From NCBI GenBank assembly GCA_904501845.1, contig CAJGCH010000222.1, positions 1 to 5,132 of the forward strand: a DNA stretch of 5,132 nt. Reading direction: 5' to 3'. This stretch comes from an uncultured Bacillaceae bacterium. Its GTDB lineage: Bacteria > Bacillota > Bacilli > Bacillales > Pradoshiaceae. This document shows positions 4,492 to 5,132 of this stretch, one piece after another. Numbering within the stretch: the stretch's first letter is position 1; each line of letters begins with the position of its first letter. The notes below the pieces were generated by a model. That model saw nothing but the letters and a program-made list of their open reading frames with translations, made no database searches and was not told the DNA's origin. Made by a program: the position numbers and the translations under genes.

Positions 4492-5132
4492 ATGCAGTTT
4501 AAACGTGTATTTTTAACCGTAATGGATTCCGTCGGAATAGGCGAAGCACCGGATGCTGAGAGATTCGGCGATAAAGGCGCCGATACACTCGGTCATATCG
4601 CTGAACGAATGAATGGATTACATATGCCTGTAATGGGGAAACTGGGACTTTCTAACATCCGTGAAATCAAAGGTATCGAGAAAGCGGACAAGCCAATGGC
4701 TTATTATACAAAGATGCAGGAAGCATCGAACGGAAAAGATACAATGACAGGCCACTGGGAAATCATGGGCTTGCGTATTGACACGCCTTTCCGCGTCTTC
4801 CCTGATGGATTCCCGCCTGAATTGATTCAGGAACTGGAAGAAAAGAGCGGCCGAAAAATCATCGGGAACAAGCCGGCAAGCGGCACTGAGATTCTCGTAG
4901 AGCTTGGGGAAGAGCATGTGAAGACAGGCGCCCTAATTGTTTACACATCTGCGGATTCCGTGCTTCAAATCGCGGCGCATGAAGAGGTTGTCCCTCTTGA
5001 AGAGTTATACCGTATTTGTGAAATCGCGAGAGAAATCACCCTGCGTGATGAATATATGGTCGGCCGTGTCATCGCACGCCCGTTCGTTGGCGAACCGGGA
5101 GATTTCAAGCGTACGCCTAACCGTCATGACTA
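4492..5132 (+). CDS. drm: Phosphopentomutase (partial, runs off the right edge)
   Basis: The first 213 codons of phosphopentomutase (also named deoB), a family usually near 390-395 residues; the rest lies beyond the window. The enzyme interconverts ribose or deoxyribose 1-phosphate and 5-phosphate in the cytosol, linking nucleoside breakdown to central metabolism. It belongs to the alkaline-phosphatase-like, Mn-dependent family. FLTVMDSVGIGEAPDA (7-22) includes the metal ligand Asp12. GKDTMTGHWEIMGL (81-94) contains Thr84, equivalent to the phosphorylated threonine (Thr85) of the Bacillus cereus enzyme. IIGNKPASGTEIL and YTSADSVLQIAAHEEVVP are family blocks of the cap domain. The ATG follows a near-ideal AGGAGGT (4479-4485) at 6 bases. 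In B. subtilis it is followed by the purine nucleoside phosphorylase gene pupG, which likely lies next. It has its own promoter and a structured leader. Confidence 0.95.
   Translation, partial: MQFKRVFLTVMDSVGIGEAPDAERFGDKGADTLGHIAERMNGLHMPVMGKLGLSNIREIKGIEKADKPMAYYTKMQEASNGKDTMTGHWEIMGLRIDTPFRVFPDGFPPELIQELEEKSGRKIIGNKPASGTEILVELGEEHVKTGALIVYTSADSVLQIAAHEEVVPLEELYRICEIAREITLRDEYMVGRVIARPFVGEPGDFKRTPNRHD

Noticed and set aside
4618..4917. A 99-codon minus-strand open frame inside drm
   Set aside because: It is antisense to highly conserved phosphopentomutase blocks and has no family features.

Overview
The window reads as a chromosomal segment from an endospore-forming member of the Bacillaceae or a close relative (Firmicutes). 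The main evidence is the run spoIIM, fur, yqzK, xerD, drm/deoB, a well-known block of Bacillus subtilis-type chromosomes. Purine-rich Shine-Dalgarno sequences and TTG/GTG starts fit the same group. No species call is possible from the sequence alone.

Left part (about 1-1548): three small accessory-type enzyme genes. A single-domain VOC/glyoxalase-fold protein and a RibD-C/dihydrofolate-reductase-fold protein overlap by 8 bases and look co-transcribed. A RimJ/RimL-type GNAT acetyltransferase faces them on the minus strand, with a small hairpin between the convergent ends. To my knowledge these genes are not part of the conserved spoIIM neighbourhood, so this side looks like a variable junction.

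Middle part (1549-3031): the GNAT gene and spoIIM diverge from a 163-base gap. It holds an extended -10 sigma-A-like promoter for the GNAT gene and a good sigma-E-like promoter for spoIIM, the latter set inside a perfect 8-bp inverted repeat. SpoIIM is the polytopic membrane subunit of the engulfment peptidoglycan-degrading complex in the mother cell. Next comes fur, the ferric uptake regulator, with its own extended -10 promoter. A 14/15 match to the PerR box lies just upstream of that promoter, as expected from known PerR control of fur in B. subtilis. A clear intrinsic terminator closes fur.

Right part (3113-5132): yqzK (DUF4227, one membrane segment) and xerD (tyrosine recombinase for chromosome dimer resolution) form a tight pair ended by a strong terminator. 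A 250-base gap then carries a sigma-A promoter and an unusually structured leader for drm/deoB (phosphopentomutase), which runs off the window after 213 codons. The leader has a perfect 16-bp palindrome over the predicted transcription start and five alternating TGACA/TGTCA words within 68 bases.

I see no mobile element, CRISPR array, rRNA/tRNA or clearly new multi-gene system. The points most worth following are regulatory: the drm leader, the spoIIM promoter repeat and the fur leader.
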